The notes under the pieces are model-generated. The model was given only the letters and a program-made list of their open reading frames with translations, made no database searches and had not been told where the DNA came from. Shown here piece by piece: positions 1-11,238 of a DNA stretch of 64,000 nucleotides. Made by a program: the position numbers and the translations under genes. Within the stretch, counting starts at the first letter, position 1; each line of letters begins with the position of its first letter. Origin of the DNA: Notolepis coatsorum (lineage: Eukaryota; Chordata; Actinopteri; Aulopiformes; Paralepididae); assembly GCA_963971535.1 (NCBI GenBank), contig OZ020585.1, forward strand, positions 160,297,933 to 160,361,932, read 5' to 3'.

Positions 1-1340
1 ACATGGTCTCTGAACGTAAACATGAAGAAGACTAAAGTCATGGTCTTTCAAAGGAGACACGAGTCTCAGAGTTCACATAATACATTTAAATTAGGCACAC
101 ACATATTAGAAAACACAAAAAGCTACCCATATTGGGATTGAAAATAAATGGTAAACTTCAACATGGCTGTGAATGAACTGAAGGAGAAGGGAAGAAGGGC
201 TTTTTATGCCATCAAAAGGAAAATTCCAATTGACATCCCAATTAGGACCTGGCTCAAAATTCTAAATTCTGTAATAAATCCAATAATATTATATGGGCAG
301 TGAAGTGTGGGGTCCATTAACTAACCAAGACTTCCCAAAATGGGAAAAACACCCATTAGAAGTACTGCATGCAGAATTGTGCAAAAACCTACTTAGGGTC
401 CACAGACACACTGCCAATAATGCATGCAGGGCAGAACTTGGCCTATACCCCCCTAATCATTCAAATTCAAAAGCGAGCCATCAAATTTTATACACACCTC
501 CAATCAAGTGACCCACACTCCTAACCACTACAAAGCCCTTCAGAGCCAAGAGATGAACCCAGATAAGAGGTCCCCTCTGCCAGTTAGTCAGAAATCTCTG
601 CCCACAAACGCTTCAGGACAGACACCAAGAAATCTGGCCCAACCAAATCATCTCAAAACAAAAAGAAAATTATATAGAATATTGGAACAAATCAACCAAA
701 TCTCAAAGTAAATTAGAATTCTATTTGACCCTAAACAGAGAGTACACGGTGGCAGAATACCTGACCACTGTGAATGAGATCAAATTAAGAAAAACATTGA
801 CACGGTACAGACTGAGTGGACATAGGCTAGCCATAGAAACAGGCCGTCACAGGCAAAACTGGCTGCCCAGAGAGGCCAGGCTGTGTTCACTTTGCCATCA
901 GGGGGATGTTGAGACAGAACCTCACTTCCTGCTATACTGTGAGAAATACAAGGATCTAAGAGAAGTCTTCTTTGATAAAATAAATAAAATTGATGCACAG
1001 TTTATCCATCTCCCTGATCACCAAAAGCTGCTATACATGTGTGGGGAGAAAAGTCAGTGTACAGCATTAGCTGCAAAATATGTAGATGGTTGTCACACAA
1101 TAAGAGAACAATCTCTGTAAATGTATCTGAGTGGCCACACTTGAAAAATGACTACCCGATTGAGTGACTATTTTGTAAATTAATATGTTTCTTGTTGATT
1201 GTCTTTACTGTTATTACTAATATTATGATACTTTATTGCTTAATATATATGTTATTGTTTGTATGTTGAACTTGCTTTGGCAATAAGTATGTTAATATTT
1301 CATGCCAATAAAGCCTATTTAAATTGAATTTAATTGAATT
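1..1340 (+). mobile_element. Decayed non-LTR retrotransposon (I/Nimb-like LINE), 3' half
   Basis: Translated pieces in shifting frames read as the end of a reverse transcriptase ORF: a segment near 10-290 (MKKTKVMVFQ, then ILNSVINPIILYGSEVWGP), then LEVLHAELCKNLLRVHR near 355-405, then an open stretch at 725-1120. The last ends in a cysteine-histidine motif, C-x2-C-x9-H-x4-C (CSLCHQGDVETEPHFLLYC), common at the C-terminus of LINE ORF2 proteins. A 3' UTR follows, with AATAAA near 1308 and a short tail of repeated TTGAATT-like units ending at 1340. Frameshifts break the frame, so this is a dead copy, and its 5' part lies outside the window. The clade is assigned from memory of fish elements; the LINE identity is firm. 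Confidence 0.8.
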
Positions 1341-1475
<135 letters not shown>

Positions 1476-1594
1476 GAGGAGGTGAGAGGAGAAACCAGAG
1501 GAGAGATAGAGGAGAGGAGGTGAGAGGAGAAACCAGAGGAGAGATAGGGGAGGAGAGAGGGAGGAGAAAAACCAGAGGAAAGGAGAGGATGATA
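1476..1594. repeat. Purine-rich 38-bp tandem repeat
   Basis: Two to three copies of a 38-bp purine unit containing GGTGAGAGGAGAAACCAGAG (at 1481 and 1519). It lies immediately outside the left terminal inverted repeat of the transposon at 1597. Confidence 0.75.
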
Positions 1595-1596
1595 AT

Positions 1597-1614
1597 ACAC
1601 CTTTCCGCGCTGAC
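1597..1614 (+). repeat. Left terminal inverted repeat of the ISL2EU-like element
   Basis: ACACCTTTCCGCGCTGAC, 14 of 18 positions matching the reverse complement of 6561-6578. AT lies directly outside it. Confidence 0.6.
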
Positions 1615-1701
1615 GGGAAGTCCCGCCCCCCCCCCGTGTTACTGTTGCTATGGTCTCCCAAGCTCTCCCAAATGTTCTCACAGGCACACTGAAACAACCA
1701 C

Positions 1702-4700
1702 ATGTCAATCGAACAACATATGGATTCTATCTTAAGGATTCCTGAAACTATTGCTATCAGTTATTTGCCCAATGCCGCTACTCTATCGAAGAGAGTTCTC
1801 CAGAAAGGCCTGAATTATTTTACTCAAGGATATATCCATGAAATTAGGATTTCGGACGGAGAAGGAGATGACAACGTCAAAGTTGATGCCAAGTGTTGGC
1901 GGTCTATGCGGAAGACACAAACGCCTCACAAACTCCACATTGTAATTCGTCAGGATACAATTGTGGAGTCCTACTGCACATGTAAAGCAGGGTGAGTATG
2001 TTAGTGGTCCCTTATTATAAAATTGTTAGAGTGAATGTAACTGCTAGCTACAATGGGCTAATCATCTAACGTTATGCTAATCACACATGTCGCGGTATGT
2101 AGGTGACAAATAAACCTTTGAATTTGAACTACTGTAATTAGCTAGCTTACCTTTTAGTGTTGGCGCAGCTGTATATTGATGTGTGGAGTAGCTATCAACC
2201 ATTTGATTGTTGCATGTGTATTTTCAGGATAAATGGACACTGTTCCCATGTCGTTGGCATTGTCAAGTCTCTTCAAGGATTCAAATGGCACAACTTTACC
2301 CACATACCAGAACAACAAAGTTGCACCAGCATACCACAGCAATGGCACGTCCCCAGAGGTGATAAAATACAGCCAGTACCTATTAACCATGTCGTGGTTG
2401 CAAAACCCTCTGAGAAGAGAAAGAGACGGCCAGTGGTGTGCCATGTTGACACTTCTTACAGGTAAAGTGGTAGTAATACACCCAACAGATATAATAAAGT
2501 GAACAAAGTCCACGAGTTACAATATCAAAAATGAATTTTATTAGTAATACTCTTTATAAGTTGATGTACATATAAAATTAGCTCATGAGACATCAATGTC
2601 AATGAAGAGAACACAATCTTAGAAGAATTCAGGATTCATAAAATAGCATAGCACTGAAACTGCCCTCACCAAAATAATCAGTGACCTCAGACTAAACTCT
2701 GATGAGAATAAGGTCTCCATCCTTATAGTGGTATTCATAAAAAAAAGAATTGGAACGAAATATTACAAATTAAGTTTTTTATGACCTTGAACGTGATGCA
2801 ATCTTTTCATGCACTGATGTGCCAACTCTGTCAGTTACCTAATAAGGCAGAAGGGTTAAAACATACATCAGAGGGAGGAAATTCTATGTTAAACTAGGAG
2901 GCCACATGTCTGAGATATATGACAACAACTATGGAGTTGCACAAGGGAGTTGCTTAGGTCCTTTACATGTTACTGCTGGGTGATATCATCAGAGGACATA
3001 ATGTAGGTTTTCTATCTATAATTCTAATTATCGGCCCCAAAACAAAAAAATAAACGTTAATAAAGAACCTGGGAGGACTAACCCCTTGGATCAAATCTGA
3101 GGTCACAAGTCTCTGGGTTATCATAGATTCAGAACTGAACTTCAATTTTCATATTAACAAAGTGACCAAAACATCGTTCTTCCATCTCAGAAATATAGCA
3201 AAAGTACGACCAAGTTATTATTAATATATGCAATACATTTAATACAATATTTTAAATATTTACAGACTTCCAGCTGTAACAGAGGAAGATATTGCCCATC
3301 TACAACGGATGACTGGAACACCTTTGGCAACTATCCTGTCTACCAGTGTGCCAAAGATCACAACCCCTTTTGGAGAAGTCCAGATTGGTTCTGTATTTTC
3401 TTATCAGGTAATGCAGGTCTACAATTTCATTTATCAGTTACAAACACATCCTGTTGTAGAGTCATAAAACAACAAACTGACCATATCTGGTTTATCGTTT
3501 TGAAAAGGGTTGTTGGTATGCGATCTGAAAGGATTTTGTACGTCTTAACTTTACATATAAGACGCTCAATATGAACCCTGTGACGAGCAATTTTGTTAGT
3601 CAATGCCACATTTGACTGAGACATCTGAGAATGACCAGCAGCAAAAGGAGGGATATTCAAACATAATCCAAGCTATTTCAACTCGTCGTGTATTGTAAAA
3701 CCCTTGTCAGCCATAACAGCATCACCATCCTTGATGTAACCATGACCTTTCAGTGTTTTAAGTAAATCATAAAAACCACTGCTTTCAGTAATCGCCTTAT
3801 CGGATACAGCACCTGTAAATAACTCTGACACAAAAATGACAGACCCACTTGGATCACATCCAATCAATGCTTTGAGGGTTGTGCTTGACTTATAGTCACT
3901 ATAAAGCTGACTTTGTAAAGCCAGTGCAGATGGCACCTGGGTCTTAAATTCAGTACCATCAATAATGACTAAAGTAGAAGGAAATTCTTTTCTAAAGTTT
4001 TCAGGCATGTTTTCAATAATAATGTCTCTATGAGGCCATATGCTAATTTGTCCAAATTTAAAATACATAAGTTCTATGCATGTATTAAAAACAAGTCCTG
4101 CAGACTGCATGGATACTCCAAATCTTTGAGACAAATCTTGAAGTCCAAAGTTGGGTCTTAACCTACACAATGTCAAAAATAGGCCATTAGATTTTCCTAG
4201 TGACGTCATGTCTTTACGGCCCTTTGCATAAGGTGCATCACAGCCAGCAGGCACAAGAAAATCTAACAATAACATGAATCTAACATATGTGATCCCAGTG
4301 TAGTACTTAAAAAGCCCTTTGATCTTTGTTTCTTTTTGGACAACACTTTGTACAGTACAGAATGTCTTTTTCTGAGCATCCTGTTCGAGAGACTGTATTA
4401 TCTGTTCCTTTTCAAGAAGCTGCCCTCTCAACCAGGTTATCGTCCTCTCCTTCTTCTCCAGCTCTGACTTCAATCTTGCACCTTCCACAGCAGTGCCCAA
4501 TACTTCTAAAGGGCAAACCCCTGGAAACAGAAATATTACAATTATTGTTAGGGAGTTTCCACATATACATGACATCACAATAATAACATTTTGCTTTTAT
4601 TCTACAGACAAGAAATCTCAAGAAGAAAACAGACCCGGTTCCACACCAGAGGTGTGGAAATGTATCTGTGCACCAGCCATCTCCAGTGAAGCTTCCAGCG

Positions 4701-5369
4701 ATCTACAAAGATCTGAATACTGCAGACACAAACCTGGTAGCACTGGAAGAACGCACTCGGGCCCAGGCTCTCTCAAATGACTGGTTTGAAGAGCGGAGGT
4801 CACGACTGACTGCTTCAAACTTTGCGAAAGCGGTAAACAGAAAATCTGCCCCAACAACAACATTTCTGGAGAGTGTTTTCCGGTTGACATCCATTTGTGC
4901 CCCGGCTTTGGAGTATGGGAAAAGGAATGAGGCAAAGGCGAAGGCGAAGGCCAAATATCTGGAGGTTTATCCCGCCAGACATTTTCACGAGTGTGGTCTT
5001 GTTGTCAATTCAGAGTTTGATTTTTTAGGAGCCACACCTGACGGGAAGTTGTGCGACAATGGCGAGAGTGGGATAGTCGAAGTGAAATGTCCTTATAAGG
5101 CAAGAAACTGTTTGATATTGGAGGCTTGCGACAACTTCCCAGATTTCTGTTTACACAAAGATGAGGGGGGCAGTATTTCATTGAAGAAGACGCACGACTA
5201 TTATGTGCAAATACAAGGACAACTAATGGTGACAGGCTGCCAATTCTGTGAATTCATAGTTTTTACGCAGAAAGATATCTTTGTGGAAAGAATATTCCCA
5301 GACATACAATTTATGGAAAGATTACTGCACAGACTTGCTGCATTCTCCTTACATTCTCCTTCAGTCTGA
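1702..5369 (+). CDS. SWIM zinc-finger and YqaJ-type nuclease protein, four exons, intact
   Basis: Exons 1702-1991, 2228-2461, 3266-3407 and 4608-5369 join in phase to 475 codons plus TGA with no internal stop. Each intron is GT-AG (gtgagt...ttttcag; gtaaag...tttacag; gtaatg...tctacag). Residues 92-104 form a SWIM zinc finger, C92-x-C94-x7-C102-x-H104, whose two halves are joined by intron 1. Residues about 280-460 match the YqaJ/lambda-exonuclease family of PD-(D/E)xK nucleases: ERRSRLTASNF near 284-294, an acidic EYGKRNEA block near 324-331, GATPDG with D367, and VEVKCP with E380 and K382 as the catalytic E-x-K. The likely role is DNA-end processing by an accessory protein of the transposon; its exact job in transposition is not known to me. 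The ATG at 1702 is the first in frame. The large third intron holds the antisense DDE exon of the transposase. Confidence 0.82.
2640..3225 (+). mobile_element. L2/CR1-like LINE fragment inside intron 2
   Basis: Short readable pieces match the order of an L2-type reverse transcriptase: ETALTKIISDLRLNSDENK (about 2656-2712), GVAQGSCLGPL of the RT palm (about 2935-2970), and SLWVIIDSELNFNFHINKVT followed by KTSFFHLRNIAK (about 3110-3200). Material between the pieces is deleted. It lies in the second intron of the nuclease gene and does not touch its splice sites. Confidence 0.7.
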
Positions 5370-6432
5370 GTAGCTGTGCACGTCTGTGTAGCTGTATAAC
5401 TGAGCTCCGATTGGTGGTTGATGACATCCAGAGAGGGATTGATGTTCCTGTGAAGTATCAAAATCATAATCAAATAAATGCACTTTAATTAATAAATCCA
5501 TGTTGTTCATTAATCATAACATTACTCATGCTAGCTGATTGAAAACTGTATTAACAGATTGCAGAATGGGTAGAATACAGTACAGCTCAATACACACAAT
5601 AGTTAAGGAGATGCAGACCAGAGAAAGACTTTAGTCTTGTTTACATCAGGGTCCCCCATTTTCAATTCATAATGACATTTATGTGTTATGACATACACAA
5701 CAGATATATAGCATGACATTTATGACATACAGACACAGTACTGTTACATTTTTGACATACAAGATATGCAAATATACAGTAATGTTAAAAAGATATCCTA
5801 ACAGGAAATATATACATACGAGGGGGAGGAAACTGTACATTAGGAGGGGGGGTTTGGACATTTACAGTACACTAACATTTAGCTAACGTTAGTTCGGTTG
5901 TTAGAATCAACTGGACAACTTCCAATTCATAATTTCCAAGGGTGTTGACTAAGTAGCTGTAGCTATATGTAGTTTTCCTTCAGCTCATGAACTGATCGGA
6001 ATGTTTTCGGAGACTCTTTTTGGCGACGTTAGGTTAAACCATGCGTTAGCATTAGCTAGCTTAGCATTAGCAACATTGATTGAGGTCTGGAGAGGAGACA
6101 TGATTAGCTGGCTACCTAACGATCGGCTAGCCATCTATCTATCTATATACAGTATACATAAGATAACAAGTGATGACTTCTGTTTAACTCAAATGTTGAA
6201 GCATATATTACTGAAGCATATTTTTCAGGCTTACCGTCGAGCATACAGCCTTGTTCTTGTTGATCTTGTCCACATTCAGCTGTGTATGGGGCCGTCCACA
6301 AGCCTTAATCCACTTTAAACATTTTTCCAACTGTGTTTTAGGCTTTGGAAAATTTATAAAACGCGCTCCCTTTAGTCTTTCTGGATATCTCTGGTCATTA
6401 TTGCACGTTCCCCAAGCACATCTAAGAACCAT
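3427..6432 (-). pseudogene. THAP-domain DDE transposase of the ISL2EU-like element, interrupted
   Basis: Read on the - strand. A first exon at 6432-6235 encodes 66 residues with the start of a THAP zinc finger (C5-x4-C10, then WIKACGRPH, ending ...VCST) and ends at a GT donor. A short exon at 5447-5353 gives a TATQT/TATQTE linker. The main exon, 4520-3427, holds a leucine-rich coiled coil, a DDE_4-type HTH region (LRPNFGLQDLSQRFGVS) and the RNase-H-like catalytic core: D of IIDGTEF (3960-3958), D of MADKGF (3708-3706) and E of HRVHIER (3567-3565). Phases agree between the last two exons. Two defects are visible: an in-frame TAG at 3675-3673 between the second D and the E, and no exon carrying the missing C-x2-H half (expected to begin HF) between 6235 and 5447, where a LINE tail is inserted. 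The 5353-5447 exon overlaps the end of the nuclease gene by 17 bases. Confidence 0.75.
5537..5872 (-). mobile_element. L2-type LINE copy, 3' UTR only
   Basis: Shares long stretches (GAAAACT..ATTAACAGATTGCAG, the GGATGCAGACCAGAGAAAGA block, CAGGGTCCCCCATTTTC, GTACATTAGGAGGGGG) with the copies at 7510, 44326, 55866 and 57092. It is inserted between exons of the transposase and may have displaced the missing THAP exon. Confidence 0.8.
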
Positions 6433-6560
6433 TTTCTCGACAACAATGCAGGACTGGCTCGTCTGGCTGGCTATCTGTGAGACATCATGGCGGCTCTATT
6501 TCAAGGGGCGCGGCCTTAAGAAATCGGGCAATCTTATTGGTTATTATTCTCTGCGTGATT

Positions 6561-6578
6561 GACAGCAGGGAAAGGTCT
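6561..6578 (-). repeat. Right terminal inverted repeat of the ISL2EU-like element
   Basis: GACAGCAGGGAAAGGTCT, the inverted partner of 1597-1614, followed by AT. Confidence 0.6.
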
Positions 6579-6591
6579 ATTAGGTGAGGTG

Positions 6592-6760
6592 AGCTCTAGT
6601 TGCTTGGAGTTTCCAGGACTGTTATTTATGATAGAGGAGTGGGACCGTGCATCTCTGAGGGATTTGGAGTAGGCCTTCTGGTGTTCTCGATAAGCCAGTT
6701 TGTGTATGGTGAATCCTGAGACCTTGAGTTGCCGCTCAAGGACACGCCCAGCTGTATTCA
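6592..6760 (-). mobile_element. LINE fragment from the endonuclease-RT linker region
   Basis: The - strand reads LAYREHQKAYSKSLRDARS, then SSIINNSPGNSKQL, a conserved linker of fish L2-like LINE ORF2 proteins (typically followed by LFSTINHLL). Only this short piece remains. Confidence 0.6.
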
Positions 6761-6765
6761 TCCTT

Positions 6766-7468
6766 ATGTGAGGTGAGCTATAGACTAACTTGTCTTCTGA
6801 CTGTGAGAAGCCTCTATTTAGGTGAGGTGGGTTCTAGACTAGCTCTAGCCTCTCTTTAGGTGAGGTGGGTTCTAGACTACCTCCAGCCTCTCTTTAGGTG
6901 AGGTGGGTTCTAGACTAACTCTAGCCTCTCTTTAGGTGAAGTGGGTTCTAGACTACCTCCAGCCTCTCTTTAAGTGAGGTGGGTTCTAGACTACCTCTAG
7001 CCTCTCTTTAGGTGAGGTGGGTTCTAGACTACCTCTAGCCTCTCTTTAGGTGAGGTGGGTTCTAGACTACCTCTAGCCTCTCTTTAGGTGAGGTGGGTTC
7101 TAGACTACCTCCAGCCTCTCTTTATGTGAGGTGGGTTCTAGACTACCTCCAGCCTCTCTTTATATGAGGTGGGTTCTAGACTAACTCTAGCCTCTCTTTA
7201 TGTGAGGTGGGTTCTAGACTACCTCCAGCCTCTCTTTAGGTGAGGTGGGTTCTAGACTAGCTCTAGCCTCTCTTTAGGTGAGGTGGGTTCTAGACTACCT
7301 CTAGCCTCTCTTTATGTGAGGTGGGTTCTAGACTACCTCTAGCCTCTCTTTAGGTGAGGTGGGTTCTAGACTACCTCTAGCCTCTCTTTAGGTGAGGTGG
7401 GTTCTAGACTACCTCTAGCCTCTCTTTAGGTGAGGTGGGTTCTAGACTACCTCCAGCCTCTCTTTATG
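6766..7468. repeat. 38-bp minisatellite, about 17 copies
   Basis: Tandem unit of the type TTTAGGTGAGGTGGGTTCTA plus GACTACCTCTAGCCTCTC, with few substitutions (GTGAGG/GTGAAG, CTCTAG/CTCCAG). The array is highly regular from about 6817; the first units are degenerate. No coding potential. Confidence 0.95.
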
Positions 7469-7509
7469 TGCTTGCTGATGAGGTCCTGATGTGGGGAACT
7501 GGCTGCCAG

Positions 7510-8402
7510 CTTGATTGATTGATTGATTGAAAACTTTAGTAACAAATTGCAGAATGGGTACAGTACAGTACAGCTCAATACATACAATTGTTAAGGGGAT
7601 GCAGACCAGAGAAAGACTTTCGTCTTGTTTACATCAGGGTCCCCCATTTTCAATTCATCGTAACATATATGACATACATGACATACAGATAGACAGTACT
7701 GCTACATCTATATATTTATGACATACCATATTTGTAAATACAGTACTGTTTGTGATACAAAGAGAGCCCAGGAAAAAAAGTATATACATTTGCCGTAGAA
7801 ACTGTACATTGGATTGGGTAGGTGGGGGGGGGGGGGGGGGGGACTGTACATTGGAGGTGGTTGGGTGGGTGGGGGGGGGGGGGGGGTTGGGTAGGAGGGG
7901 TGGGTGGGGGACACTGTACACTGTACAACTGTACAAACAAAACTGTACATTGGAATATTGACAAGACCATACTTGGTAATTTACTGTACATTGGAGTTAG
8001 GACATTTACAGGGGCCAGTTTCGAATTGCAGTCTCCCGTAGGTGTTTTTTGAGAGTGTTTTTGAAAGTGGGTAGTGATTCACATTCCTTTACAGCTTTGG
8101 GTAGGGCGTTCCACATTGATGTGGCATAATTGCGAAACGTGTTTAGTCCCTTGTTTGAGCCGAATCTGGGTTTAACATGATTTGTGGAGCTCCCTCTGGT
8201 GTTGTGATTGTGGTATTCACTGACCTTTGGGAAGTATTTTGACATGTACATGGGTACCTTGGTCGTGTAGTGTATCTTGTAGACCAGGCCCATTGCAAGT
8301 TGCTGTACTCTGTCGTCTACTCTAAGCCATCCTAAGTTGTCAAAGTGGGCAGGGGTGAGGTGGGTTCTAGGAGTAAGGTCAAGCAGTAGTCTGACCAGGT
8401 AG
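7510..8402 (-). mobile_element. L2/CR1-like LINE copy, C-terminal coding end plus 3' UTR
   Basis: On the - strand, 8416-8006 encodes the end of an ORF2-type protein: RVDDRVQQLAMGLVYKIHY, HNTRGSSTNHVKPRFGSNKG and MWNALPKAVKECESLPTFK, the usual HNxNTR...WNxLP..V...S...FK end of L2/CR1-like LINEs. The 3' UTR contains two poly-G tracts and GTACATTGGAGG-type repeats and ends in a (TTGA)n tail at 7512-7530. The copy is 5' truncated. Confidence 0.85.
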
Positions 8403-8479
8403 GTGATAATTGCCACACTGCCTCTTCCTCTACAGCCCTCTACTGTGTGGCTCTGTGACCCGGTGAATCCATCATCACC

Positions 8480-8586
<107 letters not shown>

Positions 8587-8846
8587 TGTTGTGGAAAATG
8601 TATAGTTCTATATGATAATTAGATCAGAATTACATCATGGCGATCGATCTCAGCCCTTCCACAGTATTCTGTAAAATATTAACTTTGACAGGCTTCTGTG
8701 AAGGGCTGTGTTTGTCTACACCAAACAAAGGCATAATGACAGGTCAGGATGGATACTCATATGGTGTGATGTTAGGGAGGTACGCCTGTTTAAGCCTGTC
8801 ATGATGTCATGTGATCAACTGTTCTAGAATGTCTATAAAGTCACTG
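8587..8846. other. Unrecognised non-coding stretch
   Basis: No open frame, repeat family or RNA gene recognised. Confidence 0.5.
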
Positions 8847-8849
8847 TTA

Positions 8850-9222
8850 TGCCCGCTCTTAACTGGGCGATTTTCGGCCGTCCCAGACGAAAGATGACCA
8901 ATCGTGGCATAATCTGTGGTCGTGGGCGAAATCGTGGCTCCAAGACGCAGGTCGTACGTCGCACAGTGAGAGAGGTTCAAAGATGACCGACGTGCAAGTC
9001 TTGCGATCAAAGATGCCTGCGACACATATCTGACAGTGCTTGATATTCTACGACCAGCGTCAGCTACCAACCAATAGAAATGCAGCATGATGACGTGTGA
9101 TCAGTGCGACCGCATGATGACGTGTGATCAGTGCGACACATGTGCGTTTATGTGGGACAGTGACTGTACAATCCAATAATGCCGCCCCGCAACGGACGCC
9201 AATTGCCAGTTAAGAGCGGGCA
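8850..9222. mobile_element. MITE with 17-bp inverted repeats and TTA target duplication
   Basis: TGCCCGCTCTTAACTGG at the left end is exactly inverted as CCAGTTAAGAGCGGGCA at the right end, and TTA flanks both sides (8847-8849, 9223-9225). The 373-bp interior has no open frame but contains two copies of GATGACGTGTGATCAGTGCG about 27 bp apart near 9090 and 9117. A 3-bp TTA duplication fits PIF/Harbinger-type insertion; a 2-bp AT duplication one base further in is an alternative reading. Confidence 0.7.
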
Positions 9223-9225
9223 TTA

Positions 9226-9540
9226 TGGGGAGGGACCTCTCTCTTCTTCTCTTTCCTCCTTTCTGACCGGCGCCGGGGGTTTCATATCCATGTGGTTCTG
9301 TATTACTTTTGTATTACTCCTGTTCTGTTCTAAATCAATTCTGTATTCTCAAGCCAATGCTTTAAGTTGAATAAACTTTCAATTGATGCATGATTAAGAC
9401 CAGCCTTGTCTGCTTTTCCTTTAAGAAGCCCATTCTCCTTCAGAAAGAAAGATAGAATCTGTTGAAGACTTCTTCTCTCTTATCTATCGGTAGGCTCCCC
9501 ACCATGCATGTCCAAAGAAGATCTTTGACACGCACACAAG
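9226..9540. other. Unrecognised non-coding stretch
   Basis: Nothing coding or repetitive recognised. An AATAAA hexamer occurs near 9369 with no gene that it could obviously serve. Confidence 0.4.
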
Positions 9541-10308
<768 letters not shown>

Positions 10309-10316
10309 CTTTAGAT

Positions 10317-10822
10317 CACTGGTTCCCAAAGTGTGGGTGCAGTACTGGAGGTGGGGCGCACATTTTTTTTTAATCATATTAATTTAGCCTACCAAAACTG
10401 CCAGCAACAAAGATTAACTGACTGTCATGTGTTATTCCTTATACAGAGCACATTCAGAAGCATAAATACGTTTAGCCACAAAAGCTGGCAAATAATTAGG
10501 CTAATTATTATTATTTGAATGAAAATATATCTCCTATTCTACTGTAGGCCTACAACTACATTTTTAATTGGGCCTAATTATTTCACAGTGGCACAGGATA
10601 ATTTGCCAATCATTTGTTCATTTTCAAATAAAATATAAAACTATAATTGTGTCTTTGTGTCTGTTTATGTTCATCTTGTCTTGTTAGTAGTAGAGGAAAT
10701 GGCATGTTTGTAGCTTAAAATGTATTCTAGCCTACATCTAGGTGGGGACCAGGTTAGGTGGGGCTCGAAAATATTTCCAATTACCCAAGTGGGGCCTGAT
10801 TGAAAACGTTTGGGAACCACTG
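10317..10822. mobile_element. hAT-type non-autonomous element (506 bp)
   Basis: Ends CACTGGTTCCCAAAG and, inverted, CAGTGGTTCCCAAAC. A perfect 8-bp duplication CTTTAGAT flanks it (10309-10316 and 10823-10830). The 8-bp TSD and CAGTGGTTCCCAA terminus are hallmarks of Charlie-like hAT elements. No transposase is encoded. Confidence 0.9.
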
Positions 10823-10830
10823 CTTTAGAT

Positions 10831-11238
10831 AAATATAAATATACAGTAATATTATGTAATGGATAATGTGGAATAGAATTATATGGATAGTATATTTCAC
10901 TTTGTACAACAACAAAAAACGGTGTATAATAAACAACTGAAATAAGAGTGAGTTCAGTATTAATCACTTTCACATTAGGCTCACACACGGAAAAAGATAC
11001 AAAAAAAACCAAACAAAGTTTGATTAATGAGGACAGAGATGGTGTTCAAACACAGCAGCTCCCTCTGCAGTCTCTGCCAGCTATTAGTGTGTAGAGATTA
11101 TTGCACTGTTTTTAAACTGTTGCCAGCAGTGGCCTGATCAAGGGATGTGAATCTCAACCGTGTGGAGAAAACATCCAAAAATCTACTCAAAGGGGAACTA
11201 CACCTGATTAAAATATTCATACATGTTATTCCTATGGT
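10831..11238. other. Unrecognised non-coding stretch
   Basis: AT-rich unique sequence; no gene or repeat recognised. Confidence 0.4.

Larger units (their letters stand above)
1597..6578. mobile_element. ISL2EU/IS4EU-like DNA transposon (PIF/Harbinger-related)
   Basis: An element of 4,982 bp bounded by imperfect terminal inverted repeats: ACACCTTTCCGCGCTGAC on the left against AGACCTTTCCCTGCTGTC as the reverse complement of the right end (14 of 18 identical). Both sides are flanked by AT (1595-1596 and 6579-6580), fitting a 2-bp target duplication. It holds two genes on opposite strands: a SWIM/YqaJ nuclease gene (+) and a THAP/DDE transposase (-). From family knowledge, ISL2EU elements of the PIF/Harbinger/ISL2EU/Spy group carry a DDE transposase together with a YqaJ-domain protein; the assignment rests on that gene pair plus the termini. 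An L2-like fragment (about 2640-3225) and an L2-type LINE 3' end (about 5537-5872) are later insertions inside it. The boundaries are my inference from the ends, not a database match. Confidence 0.72.

Noticed and set aside
1702-5369. Host gene rather than transposon gene for the SWIM-YqaJ protein
   Set aside because: Considered because the frame is intact and spliced, but the flanking TIRs and the antisense THAP-DDE transposase inside its intron favour a transposon gene. A domesticated copy is not excluded.
6766-7468. CRISPR-like regular array
   Set aside because: The units are tandem without unique spacers, in a vertebrate genome; it is a minisatellite.
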